Below, one piece after another: positions 6,412 to 15,800 of a DNA stretch of 64,000 nucleotides (the stretch's first letter is position 1; each line of letters opens with the position of its first letter). Both the position numbers and the translations under genes were made by a program. This DNA is from FEN-1191 sp036490715 (lineage in GTDB: Bacteria > Pseudomonadota > Gammaproteobacteria > Steroidobacterales > Steroidobacteraceae). The notes beneath the pieces are model-generated. The model saw nothing but the letters and a program-made list of their open reading frames with translations. It did no database searches and had not been told where the DNA came from. The stretch spans positions 62,001 through 126,000 of the forward strand of contig DASXDL010000047.1 of the NCBI GenBank assembly GCA_036490715.1, read 5' to 3'.

Positions 6412-9159
6412 TCAGCCACTATCGCCGAGGGCCGGCGGCGGGGCAACGGCGGCCTCGGTCCGCGACCTGAGTCGTATGTCGCGCGAGGAAGCACCCACTT
6501 CCAGCTCGCGCGCACCAGGCGCCAGCGCCCAGCGATCTGCCGAGGGGTCCCAGTACTGCAGTTGCCGTAGCGCCACATGCAGGCTCACGCGCCGCGTCTG
6601 CCCCGCGGCCAGGCCGATGCGGGTGAACGCCACCAGTGAACGCGGCGCAAACTGTGCGCCCGGCGGCGGCCTCGCCGGACCCGACAGGTAGACCTGCGGC
6701 ACCTCGTCGCTGCGCCGATCGCTGGTGTTGCGAACGGTGAATGCAACGTTCAGTCCGCCATCAGCGGCGGGCCGCACCTGCAATGCTCGGTAGTCGAAAC
6801 GGGCATAGGACAGGCCGTAGCCGAACGGGAACAGCGGCTCGATGCGCTGCTGGTCGAACCAGCGGTAGCCGACCATCAAGCCTTCCGAATACACGGTGTG
6901 GCCGTCCACGCCCGCGGAGGATCGCTCCGGGTGCGCCGGGTCGTGGGCCACGCTGTCCTGCAGGCGCTTCGGCCAGCTCACCGGCAGCCGTCCGGCAGGA
7001 CTGACCCGGCCGGTCAGCAGCCGCGCCGCCGCCCAGCCTCCCTCATCGCCCGTGTACCACAGCTGCAGCACCGCCCTGACCTGATTCAGCCACGGCATGA
7101 CCACCGGGTCGCTGGTGTTAAGGACCACGATGGTGTTCGCATTGCGCTCGGCCAGCGCGCGAATGAGCTGATCCTGCTCACCCGGCAGCGCCATGACCGG
7201 TTGATTGCGCGACCAGGCGAATACCACCACGGCGCGCGCCGACTGCGCTGCCGCGATGGCCGCCTGATAGTCGGCGCGCTGCTGCTGCGCGCTGCTCCAG
7301 TTGAGCCGCACCTGCAGCGGCTGGCCGGAGTCATCGCCGCGCACGCTCACCGACAGCGCGTGTCGTCCGGCACTCAGCTCGATGCGGCGGCGCAGATTGT
7401 CCAGGCCATCCGGGGTCGGCAACACATTGTCCTGGCCCGCTTGCAGCACATCGCCGTGCTGCGGCGGCGGCGCGGCATGTCCGAGCAGATGCCCGTCGAT
7501 GTGAATCTCGCCGCTCGCGCCCAGCAGCTGCAGATTGATGTCGTAGGCACCGGTCGCCGGCACCTGCAGCTGCCCGATCCAGTGATGCGCGGAGCGCGCC
7601 GGCAGCGCGTGGCCGTTGGCCTGCGTGAAGTCGATCTGCGAGGCGATCGCGAGCGCCGGTGATGCCGCTGCCTCATCCACCAGCCCCGGCCGATCATCAT
7701 GGCTCAAGGCCGCGGCCGGAATGGTGTGGCCGTTCATGTCGTCGGCCACGCAGAAACGGATGTGCACCGATGGATCGGCGCGATATAGGCGCTGCAGCAC
7801 CGGCAGTGCACCGATCTGCCGTTCGGGCCGTCCGAGCGCCTGCTCGTTGGCCTTGCCGACCGCCACCGTTTGCAACGCGCCCGGGCCGACCAGCAGCAGG
7901 TCGGTCAGATCACGCGGTGTCAGCGGCAATGCGCCATCGTTCTTCAGCAGCACTGCGCTGTCTTCGGCGGTGCGCTCGGCGACCTGTGCGTCCTTGGCCA
8001 CCGGCTCGGCGCGCAGCGCGTGGCCCGAGTGCCCGGTGAGCAGGCCGAAGCGCTGCATCTGCTGCAGGATCCTGCGCGCCGCCTGCGTGACCGCCGCATC
8101 GCTGACGCGGCCGGCGCGCAGCGCCATGCGCAGATTGGATTCCTCGGTGGCGGCCGGCGCTGCGGTGGTGGCATCCACCTTTGCCGGTGCCATCGGCGGT
8201 GAGGCAGGCAGCACCGGCGCCTCGATCTCCTCCTCCGGAATCCGGCCGCGATCATCAAAGCCCATCGCAGCCAGGTTCTTGGGCGGCAGTTGCAGGCTCT
8301 GGGTACCGGAAAAGTACGAGGCCATCAGCAGATCGTGCGTGGGCCCGACACGCAGCTCGCCGGGCATCTCCAGATCCAGGCCGGCGTTGATGAACTCGGG
8401 CGCATGCGTCGCGCCCCAGTCCGAAGTGACAAAGCCTCGGAATCCGAGCTGATCGCGCAGCACACCGTTGAGCAGCGCCTCGCTGCCGCAGGCGTACTGG
8501 CCGTTGACTTTGTTGTAGGCACACATGACCGAGGCGACCCCAGCGCTCACCGCATCGGCGAACGGGGCGGCGTAGATCTCGTGCAGGGTCTGAGCGTCGA
8601 CCCGCACATCGTTGGCGCCATCGAAGGCGACGAAATGCTTGGCCTCGGCCATCACGCCCTGACTTTGAATGCCGCGGATCACGGCCGCGCCGATCTGGCC
8701 GGTCAGCAGCGGATCCTCGCCGTAGGTGTTGTAGCTGCGGCTAAAGGCCGGATCGCGATAGAGGTTGATAAAGGGTTCGAGCACCACGTCGATGCCCAGA
8801 TCGCGCGCGTCGCGACCGATCACTACGCCGTTGGCCAGCGCATCGGCGCGACTGAAGCTTGCCGCCAGCGCCAGGGTGGAGGGCAATGCGCTTGATACCT
8901 GGCGGGTCAAGACACCGGGCGGCCCATCGGCCAGTCGCAGCGCCGCAATGCCCAGGCGCGGCACGCCGGGCATATAGCCGGCCTGGCCCTGGTAGCTCGA
9001 CGCCGGCTCGGTAGCGCCGTGGATCAGCGCGATCTTCTCGTCCAGCGTCATCGCCGCGAGCAACTGCTCGACCTGCCCTGAGCCCGGCGCAGCTCGCGCT
9101 GCGCCTACGGCCAGTGTGACGATCAGGACGGCGACTGGCGCCGAGCGGGACCTAGACAG
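6412..9159 (-). CDS. Secreted glycoside hydrolase family 3 beta-glycosidase with inserted PA14 domain
   Basis: GH3 enzyme that should release sugars from the non-reducing ends of beta-linked glycans. Numbered from a TTG at 9063, it has the TIM-barrel half with AKHFVAFDG at about 141-149 and the nucleophile motif SDWGA (Asp215). The alpha/beta sandwich half carries a PA14 insert around residues 440-590, and a fibronectin-III-like C-terminal domain follows. The frame extends upstream of 9063 into a good signal peptide (APVAVLIVTLAVGAARA), but that extension has no ATG, GTG or TTG. The coordinate given uses a CTG at 9159; a frameshift near the start is the alternative. A low-complexity Glu/Pro/Ala stretch interrupts the segment near residues 265-300. 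Confidence 0.8.
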   Translation of the reverse strand: MSRSRSAPVAVLIVTLAVGAARAAPGSGQVEQLLAAMTLDEKIALIHGATEPASSYQGQAGYMPGVPRLGIAALRLADGPPGVLTRQVSSALPSTLALAASFSRADALANGVVIGRDARDLGIDVVLEPFINLYRDPAFSRSYNTYGEDPLLTGQIGAAVIRGIQSQGVMAEAKHFVAFDGANDVRVDAQTLHEIYAAPFADAVSAGVASVMCAYNKVNGQYACGSEALLNGVLRDQLGFRGFVTSDWGATHAPEFINAGLDLEMPGELRVGPTHDLLMASYFSGTQSLQLPPKNLAAMGFDDRGRIPEEEIEAPVLPASPPMAPAKVDATTAAPAATEESNLRMALRAGRVSDAAVTQAARRILQQMQRFGLLTGHSGHALRAEPVAKDAQVAERTAEDSAVLLKNDGALPLTPRDLTDLLLVGPGALQTVAVGKANEQALGRPERQIGALPVLQRLYRADPSVHIRFCVADDMNGHTIPAAALSHDDRPGLVDEAAASPALAIASQIDFTQANGHALPARSAHHWIGQLQVPATGAYDINLQLLGASGEIHIDGHLLGHAAPPPQHGDVLQAGQDNVLPTPDGLDNLRRRIELSAGRHALSVSVRGDDSGQPLQVRLNWSSAQQQRADYQAAIAAAQSARAVVVFAWSRNQPVMALPGEQDQLIRALAERNANTIVVLNTSDPVVMPWLNQVRAVLQLWYTGDEGGWAAARLLTGRVSPAGRLPVSWPKRLQDSVAHDPAHPERSSAGVDGHTVYSEGLMVGYRWFDQQRIEPLFPFGYGLSYARFDYRALQVRPAADGGLNVAFTVRNTSDRRSDEVPQVYLSGPARPPPGAQFAPRSLVAFTRIGLAAGQTRRVSLHVALRQLQYWDPSADRWALAPGARELEVGASSRDIRLRSRTEAAVAPPPALGDSG

Positions 9160-9239
9160 GGGCGACTCCGTCCGGCGGCGCGAGCCGCCGCATCCGGGTG
9201 TGGGCGCCCGATTCTATGCCGGATCGAAGACCCGTTCCG

Positions 9240-9317
9240 CTAACGCGAGATGAGCGCGATCAGAATGATGATCGGGATCGGTACGCCGAGCAGCCAAAGC
9301 AGTATTGACCTTCCCAT
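9240..9317 (-). CDS. 25-residue hydrophobic membrane peptide
   Basis: Short gene on the minus strand: ATG at 9317, stop TAG at 9240-9242. The product is MGRSILLWLLGVPIPIIILI followed by ALISR, a single membrane helix with basic ends. A strong Shine-Dalgarno AAGGAG sits 8 bases before the ATG, which is the best evidence that it is translated. It lies 27 bases downstream of the four-helix membrane protein gene on the same strand, so the two are probably cotranscribed. Peptides of this kind recur in many Proteobacteria without assigned function (recollection, not checked here). Confidence 0.6.
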   Translation of the reverse strand: MGRSILLWLLGVPIPIIILIALISR

Positions 9318-9344
9318 GGGCTGTCACTCCTTAGAATTCGAGTC

Positions 9345-10190
9345 TCAGACGCTGTAGTGCCAGGTGCCATCGCGCAGTCCGCCGCCCTCGAGCGCCGCCA
9401 GACTGGCCGCGAAGGCCCCGATCAGCAGCGACGCCGTCAGCCACAGCGACATCTGCCGCGCGGCCTTGCGCGCCTGATCGACCGCGGTCTTGGCGCGATC
9501 AATGGTGGCCGATACGCGCTGCTCGGCCTGCTCGCCGGTGATGCCCGCTCGCACCGACACCAGCTGTGCCAGGTAGGCCCGGTCCAGAGCGGAAAAATCG
9601 CCGCCGTTCTGGAATGCGGATGCAAAGATGCGGCCGGCTTCGGCGCGCGCGCTGGTCGCCTCGCCCATGCCGGTGCCACCACTCGAACTCGGTTCCGCGC
9701 GCACCAGCGAGTCGGCATAACCGTCGATCAGACTGGGCGTCTGCCCGCCCACGCGCGTAATCGCGGCCGATGCACCATTGACCAGAGTGCCGGCGGCCGA
9801 GGTCAGCGCCACTGCGCTCAGCAACGTCGCCAGCGCCCAGGCCAGAAAGCCGTGGGCGGTATCACGAAAGAATACTTCGCGGCTATGAACCCCGATCCAG
9901 CGGCTGCGCAGCCGCCCGGCAAGATAGCCGCCGACGGCCGAGGCCAGCATCGCGGTGACTATAAAGTAGAGTCCGACACCGATATGAAACGCGGTCGAAC
10001 TGCTGGCGGCCGACCAGGGGGAGACCGCGGAGAATCCCACGCCGGCACCGAACGCCAGCAGGATCAGCGTCAAGGCTGCGGCGGCCACGCCGCCGGCGAA
10101 TATCGCTCCCCAGGATACCGCCGATGTGGCGGCCTCCGGTTCGCGGGCCTGGATATCGACGTTGGCGGCACTGATGGATTCACGAAGCAT
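9345..10190 (-). CDS. Polytopic membrane protein of unknown function
   Basis: Membrane protein of 281 residues with a strong ribosome binding site (GGAGG, 6 bases before ATG). Predicted helices lie at about residues 26-54, 70-92, 113-133 and 247-266, the early ones rich in Gly/Ala small-residue motifs (SWGAIFAGGVAAAALTLI). The soluble region at about 140-245 is rich in Ala, Arg and Glu and probably helical. The SWGAIFAG...AVGGYLAGRLR pattern recurs in uncharacterised proteobacterial membrane proteins. It is divergent from the BON-domain lipoprotein gene and is followed by the 25-residue membrane peptide gene. Confidence 0.65.
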   Translation of the reverse strand: MLRESISAANVDIQAREPEAATSAVSWGAIFAGGVAAAALTLILLAFGAGVGFSAVSPWSAASSSTAFHIGVGLYFIVTAMLASAVGGYLAGRLRSRWIGVHSREVFFRDTAHGFLAWALATLLSAVALTSAAGTLVNGASAAITRVGGQTPSLIDGYADSLVRAEPSSSGGTGMGEATSARAEAGRIFASAFQNGGDFSALDRAYLAQLVSVRAGITGEQAEQRVSATIDRAKTAVDQARKAARQMSLWLTASLLIGAFAASLAALEGGGLRDGTWHYSV

Positions 10191-10389
10191 GGGACGCCTC
10201 CATGGCGGTCACCGTTTGATTCTGGCGCGAACAATGTGCGCAGACTCGATTGGCATCTGTCACAGCCTGCCGTCCCGTTACGTAGGAGTCGGCTGATTTG
10301 CGCCGGGCGGCAAGTTGTCGTTACTTGCGCCCAAGGTATCGGCCTTGTCTGTCAGTCATCTCGTTGACAGCAGGCATAAAATAGCCGGT

Positions 10390-10704
10390 ATGAAATTCAA
10401 CTGGGTTGCACTGGCGCTGTGCCTGTGTCTGGCCGGCTGCATCACGGCGCGAACCGCCGCCCAGCGGCAGGCGGATGCCTCGATTGCCGATCAGGTCCAG
10501 CACGTGCTGACTGCCGATCCAAACATCTACGCGCGACACATCGACGTCGCGGTCCGCAATGGCGTGGTCGACCTGACCGGCTATGTCTGGGAGACCGACG
10601 ACTATCGGACGGCACGGCGTGATGCGGCGTCGGTGGCCGGTGTCATCAAGGTCGACAATGACCTGGAGCTGATGCGCGGCGGCCGGGCCGGCGCCGGCCT
10701 CTAA
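10390..10704 (+). CDS. BON-domain lipoprotein
   Basis: Lipoprotein of 104 residues. The start at ATG 10390 gives a classical lipoprotein signal (lipobox LAGC at residues 15-18). The mature part is a single BON domain: ASIADQVQHVLTADP, then HIDVAVRNGVVDLTGYVW, then DAASVAGVIKVDNDLEL. BON domains bind phospholipid surfaces and occur in osmotically inducible OsmY/DolP-like envelope proteins, usually with two copies; this one has one. It is divergent from the membrane protein gene at 9345-10190. Confidence 0.75.
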   Translation: MKFNWVALALCLCLAGCITARTAAQRQADASIADQVQHVLTADPNIYARHIDVAVRNGVVDLTGYVWETDDYRTARRDAASVAGVIKVDNDLELMRGGRAGAGL

Positions 10705-10750
10705 CAGCGCGCGCTCACAACAGCGCGGCGCGGGGCTAGAATTTGCTCCG

Positions 10751-11623
10751 ATGAACTCACCGATTAAGGACGTTTCGGATACCGCCTACTGGATCGCGCA
10801 TTATCGCGCGCAGGAGAGCGAGCGCCCCGACGCACTGTTCAGCGACCCGCTGGCCGCCAGCTTTGCCGGTGATCGCGGTCGCAAGATCGCCGCGGCCATG
10901 CCCGCGACGCGGGTGGTGGGCTGGAGCGTGGTGCTGCGCACCCGCATCATCGACGACTACATCGCCGTTGCCATCGACGCCGGTGTCGACACCGTGCTCA
11001 ATCTCGGGGCGGGACTGGATGCGCGGCCGTACCGCATGTCGCTGCCGGCGACGTTGCAGTGGATCGAAGCCGACTACGCGCGCCTGCTCGACTACAAGGA
11101 GCGCTTGTCCGAAGGCCACGCGCTGCATTGCCGGCTGCAACGCGTGCGCATCGATCTGGCCGATCGGGCGGCGCGGCTGGCGCTGTTGCAGCGCGTGAAC
11201 GCGCAGGCGCGCAAGGTGCTGGTGATCACCGAAGGCGTGATCCCGTATCTTGCCAACGACGAGGTCGCCTCGCTGGCCGAAGATCTGGCCGCGATGGCGC
11301 AGTTGCAGTTCTGGGTAGTCGACTTCTTCACCGAACTGGCGCTCAAGATGCGCCGACGCGGGCGCACCGGCCGCTCCATGCAAAACGCGCCGTTCAAGTT
11401 CGCACCGGGCGACTGGTTCGGCTTCTTTCGCCAGTACGGCTGGGTCGTCAACCGCATGCGCTATTACGCCGATGAAGCCGAGCGGCTGCGGCGGCCGATT
11501 CCGCTGTCGCCCTACCTGCGGCTGCTGTACATCGCCTCGCACCTGTGGCTGTCGCCCTCGCAGCGCCGCGAGCGCCGCAAATTCGCCGGTTACGCATTGC
11601 TCGAGCGCGCCGTCACCAGCTGA
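10751..11623 (+). CDS. SAM-dependent methyltransferase (TIGR00027 / leucine carboxyl methyltransferase-like)
   Basis: Class I methyltransferase of 290 residues. The N-terminal signature DTAYWIAHYRAQESERPDAL followed by FSDPLAASFAG, and SAM motif VLNLGAGLDARPYRM at about residues 80-94, mark the TIGR00027/PPM1-like group. Acidic residue IEADY and the post-motif VLVITEGVIPYL at about 157-168 agree. Members of this group are implicated in O-methylation in secondary or lipid metabolism, but the substrate here is unknown. The gene follows the BON lipoprotein by 46 bases and ends just before the MerR-type operator of the efflux operon. Confidence 0.75.
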   Translation: MNSPIKDVSDTAYWIAHYRAQESERPDALFSDPLAASFAGDRGRKIAAAMPATRVVGWSVVLRTRIIDDYIAVAIDAGVDTVLNLGAGLDARPYRMSLPATLQWIEADYARLLDYKERLSEGHALHCRLQRVRIDLADRAARLALLQRVNAQARKVLVITEGVIPYLANDEVASLAEDLAAMAQLQFWVVDFFTELALKMRRRGRTGRSMQNAPFKFAPGDWFGFFRQYGWVVNRMRYYADEAERLRRPIPLSPYLRLLYIASHLWLSPSQRRERRKFAGYALLERAVTS

Positions 11624-11634
11624 TCCACCGGCCC

Positions 11635-11666
11635 TTGACCCTATAGTAGCTATAGGGTTTTTACTT
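11635..11666 (+). promoter_or_regulatory. MerR-family operator/promoter for the RND efflux operon
   Basis: A perfect dyad with 9-base arms and a 3-base centre (ACCCTATAG-TAG-CTATAGGGT, 11638-11658) lies between a -35 box TTGACC (11635-11640) and a weak -10 box TTACTT (11661-11666), with a 20-base spacer. Over-long spacers filled by such a dyad are the hallmark of promoters activated by MerR-family metal sensors, and the half-site closely resembles those of CadR/PbrR/ZntR operators as I recall them. No merR-type gene is in the window, so the regulator would act in trans. The same sequence could fold as a hairpin followed by T5 and might also terminate the upstream methyltransferase transcript. 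Confidence 0.7.
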
Positions 11667-11712
11667 CGCTGTCACATTATCTGTGCAGAGTGTCAGGCAC
11701 GGCAGGCCAGAC

Positions 11713-12873
11713 ATGGAAACCTACGACCACACTCCCACGGCGCGCGGCCGCGCGTTCCTGTGGGGCGGCATCGCGCTGGGCCTCATCCTGCTTGTCGTGG
11801 TGTTCACCCACGGCTTGGGACTGTTCGGCGCTCGCCCGAGTGCCGCTGAGGCGCCGTTACTGCTGCACCAGGGCGACAAGATCGTCGTTCCGGATTCCTC
11901 CTCGCTGCGAGCGCGCCTGAGCCTGGCGCCGGCCGCCGCCGAGCAGGTCAGCGGCAAGCTGATACTGCCAGGGATCATCGAGTCGGATCCGGCGCGGACT
12001 GCCACGGTGGTGACACCGGTGGCCGGACGCGTAGTGCAGCTCAAGGTCGCCCTCGGGGATCGCGTAACGCGCGGCCAGGTGCTGTTGATGATCGAGTCGG
12101 CCGACCTGGCGCAGGCGCTGGCAGACGATGCCAAGGCGACCGATGCTCTGAGGCTTGCACAGAAGAACCTGCAGCGACAGGAAGCTCAGGCCAAGCTCGG
12201 CGCGCTGTCCGATCGCGACCTGGATCAGGTTCGCAATGATCGTGAGCAGGCGGCCGCGGAGTCCACGCGCGCCCAGGCGCACCTCAAGGCAATCGGGGCC
12301 ACGACCGAGGACGCAGCCTCGGCCCGACTGGCGCTGCGTGCTCCGATCAGTGGCAGCGTCACGACGCTGGCGGTCAGCGCCGGCAGTGTGATCAATGATC
12401 TGACCCAGCCGCTGCTGAGCATCGCCGACCTGAGCACGGTCTGGGTCACGGCGCTGGTGCCCGAGAAGGACCTGGGTGCCATCGCCAAGGGGCAAAAGGC
12501 CGACGTGACACTTGCGGCCTACCCCGACCAGGTGCTGCACGGGGAGGTGCTGTTCGTGAGCGACGTGCTCGAGGCCGATTCACGCCGCGACAAGCTGCGC
12601 ATTGCCTTTCCGAACCCGCACTACGCCCTCAAGCCGAACATGTTCGCGAGCGTGACACTGCTGGCAGCGCCGCAGTCGCGGGTGGTACTGCCCGCCTCAG
12701 CGCTGCTGATGAACAACGATCGCACCGTGGTGTTCGTGGCCACGGCGCCCTGGACCTTCGAACGCCGCGTGATAGAGCCGGAACTGGCAGAAGGCGCAAC
12801 CGTCGCGATCCGCTCCGGCGTCACCGCCGGCGAGCAGGTCGTGATCAAGGGCGGAATTCTGCTCAATGATTGA
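11713..12873 (+). CDS. RND efflux periplasmic adaptor (HlyD/CzcB family)
   Basis: Membrane-fusion protein of 386 residues from ATG 11713 (a GTG at 11683 would add 10 residues). One membrane anchor lies near residues 17-38. The lipoyl half-motifs are VVTPVAGRVVQLKVALGDRV (about 100-119) and LRAPISGSVTTLAVSAGSVI (about 212-231), flanking a helical hairpin rich in Ala/Gln/Asp. Beta-barrel and membrane-proximal domains follow. It links the inner-membrane pump to the outer-membrane channel encoded next; the stop overlaps the pump start by 8 bases. No Met- or His-rich metal-binding N-terminus is visible. Confidence 0.88.
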   Translation: METYDHTPTARGRAFLWGGIALGLILLVVVFTHGLGLFGARPSAAEAPLLLHQGDKIVVPDSSSLRARLSLAPAAAEQVSGKLILPGIIESDPARTATVVTPVAGRVVQLKVALGDRVTRGQVLLMIESADLAQALADDAKATDALRLAQKNLQRQEAQAKLGALSDRDLDQVRNDREQAAAESTRAQAHLKAIGATTEDAASARLALRAPISGSVTTLAVSAGSVINDLTQPLLSIADLSTVWVTALVPEKDLGAIAKGQKADVTLAAYPDQVLHGEVLFVSDVLEADSRRDKLRIAFPNPHYALKPNMFASVTLLAAPQSRVVLPASALLMNNDRTVVFVATAPWTFERRVIEPELAEGATVAIRSGVTAGEQVVIKGGILLND

Positions 12874-15800
12874 CCAATTCGTCGGCTTTTGCCTGCGACA
12901 CCGCCAGTCGGTCATCGTGCTGGCCGCGCTGCTGCTCGGCTTCGGGATCTATGCCTGGGAAACGCTGTCGGTCGAGGCCTATCCGGAACTGGGCGATGTT
13001 GCCGCCCAGGTCAGCACGCAGATGCCCGGCCTGGCCGCCGAGGAAGTCGAGCAACTGATCACCGTGCCGCTGGAGCGCCAGATCAACGGCACGCCGGGAC
13101 TGCTGTTGATGCGCTCGTCGAGCACCTTCGGCCTGTCGCTGATTACCGTACTGTTTCGCGACGGCTACGAGGACTACTGGGTGCGTCAGCGCCTGCTCGA
13201 GCGCATCGGTCAGGCGGTGCTGCCGCCGGGCGCGTCGCCGACTCTGGATCCGGTGGCCGGACCCGGCGGCGAGATTTACCGCTACACACTCGAGTCCTCG
13301 ACCCGCAACCTGCAGGAGCTGTCCGATATCCAGCGCTGGACCGTGATTCCGGCCCTGAAATCGGTCGCCGGCGTGGTCGATGACACCAATTTCGGCGGCT
13401 TCACCACCGAATACCAGCTCGATCTTGATCCGCGGCAACTCGAGCACTACGGCCTGGGCATCACCGATGTGATCAACGCGATCAACAGCAACAACTCCAA
13501 TTCAGGCGGTGGCCGCGTGTCGCGCGGTGATCAGAGCTACGTGATTCGCGGCGCCGGCCTGATCCGCAACCTGGCCGACATCGGCGCGACCGTGGTCACG
13601 CAGGTGAATGGCACGCCGGTGCTGGTACGTGATCTGGGCCGCACCACGTTGAGCCACCAGGAGCGTGAAGGCATCTTGGGCAAGGACAACAACCCGGACA
13701 CGATCGAAGGCATCGTGCTGATGCTCAAATACCAGAATCCGTCGCGCACCTTGCATGGCATTCACGCCAAGGTCGAAGAACTCAACCGCCGGTTGGCCAA
13801 GGACGATGTGCGCATCGTGCCCTATATCGACCGCGACGATCTGGTGCACGCCACGGTCAGCAAGGTCGGACGCACCATCGCCGAGGGTATCGGGCTGGTG
13901 TTCCTGGTGCTGATCATCTTCCTCGGCAGTGCACGCAGCGCGGTCGTGGTCGCAGTCTCGATACCGATGGCGCTGGTGGCGGTGTTCACGTTCCTGAACC
14001 TGACCAAGGTGTCGGCCAACCTGTTGTCGCTCGGTGCCATCGACTTCGGCATCCTGGTGGATGGCGCCATCGTCGTGACCGAGGCCATCCTGCGGCGCCG
14101 CGAAGCCACCCCCACCGAGGAACTCAGCGAGAGTGAGGTCAAGGCCGCGGCGCTGCAGGTCACGCGCCCGATCTTCTTCGCCAGTCTGATCATCATCACG
14201 ACTTATCTGCCGCTGTTCTCGTTCGAGCGCGCAGAGGCCAAGCTGTTCACACCGATGGCCTATACCATGGCGTATGCGCTGTTCGGTGCGCTGCTCACCA
14301 GCCTGGCGTTGGTGCCCGGCCTGGCCTACTACGCCTTCCGCCAGCCTGGCCGCGTTTACCACAACCGCTGGCTCGAGCGGCTCACGCAGCAATATCACCG
14401 CACACTCGATGCCTGCCTGCACGAGCCCAGAATCGTCTACGGCGTCGCCGCCTTCGCCTTGCTGGCGGTGGTCGGTCTGGGCGCCACGATCGGTCGCGAT
14501 TTTCTGCCCGACCTGGATGAAGGCGCACTGTGGCTGCAGGTACAGATGCCCACCGGCCTGTCGCTCAACAAGGCCAGCGACATGGCCAGCGACCTGCGGC
14601 GTGCGATTCTCAAGTACCCGGAAGTGTCCTACGTGGTGACGCAGACCGGCCGCAACGACGACGGTACCGATCCCTGGACCATGTCGCACATCGAAGCACC
14701 GGTGGGTCTCAAGCCGTACGACAGCTGGCCCGGCGGCGAGAGCAAGCAGCAGTTCGTGAATCGATTCGCCGCCGATCTGGGGCGCGAGCTGCCCGGCTAC
14801 TCCATCGGCATCAGCCAACCGATCATCGATGGCGTCAACGACATGATCGGCGGTGCGCACAGTCCGCTGGTGATCAAGATCTTCGGCGACGACCTGAAGG
14901 AGCTGCGCGACATCGGCCAGCAGATCGTCGCCGTGCTGTACTCGATTCAGGGCACCTCGAGCGCTTCGATCTTTCAGGAGCCGCCGATTCCGCAGATCAA
15001 CATCGTGCCCGATCGCGAGCAGGCGGCGCGCTTCGGCATCAGTATGAACGACGTGCAGAACGTAATTCAGACCGGAGTCGGCCAGGCACCGGTATCGAGC
15101 GTCTATGTCGGTGAGAAGACCTACCCGCTGACCGTGCGCTACGTCGAAGATGCGCGCAACAACGCGCCGGCTCTCGGCAACCTGCTGGTACACACCTCCA
15201 GCGGCCAGCAGGTGCCGCTGTCGCAGTTTTCGCAGATCCTGGTGCGCGCCGGCGAGAGCACCATTACGCGCGAGAATGGTCAGCGCAACCTCACCATCCG
15301 GATCGACAACCGCGATCGCGACCTGACCTCGTTCCTCGAAGAAGCACAGGCCAAAATCAGCGCGCGCGTGCACTTTGATCCCAGTCGCATCCGCCTGGAA
15401 TGGGGCGGCCAGTTTGAAAACCAGCGACGTGCCGAGTCGCGCCTGCTGGTGATCCTGGCGATGGTGATGGGACTGATGCTGATCCTGCTGACGGTGGGTG
15501 TCGGCTCGTTCCGCCAGGCAGCACTGATCCTGAGCGTCGTGCCGCTGGCAACCCTGGGCGGCCTGGTGTCGCTGCATCTGACCGGGCAGACACTCAACGT
15601 CGCCAGCGGCGTCGGCTTCATCGCCCTGTTCGGGGTCGCGGTTCAGAACGGCATCATCATGGTGGCGAACCTGAACCGGATGCGAAAGTCGGGGCTGGAG
15701 CTGCACGAAGCCATCATGAAGGGGGCCACCGAGCGACTGCGTCCGGTGCTGATGACCGCCACGGTCGCCACCTTAGGCATGCTGCCGGCGGCGATCCACA

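Noticed and set aside
11639..11662. Intrinsic terminator (8-bp stem, T5) after the methyltransferase gene
   Set aside because: The same bases fit a MerR-type operator better, with a -35 box and a 20-base spacer directly ahead of the efflux operon; a secondary terminator role is not excluded.
13502..15706. Open frame of 734 codons on the minus strand inside the RND pump gene
   Set aside because: It is antisense to a pump gene with full-length family motifs, is rich in His/Gln/Arg/Asp as expected for a GC-rich shadow frame, and has no domain or ribosome binding site.
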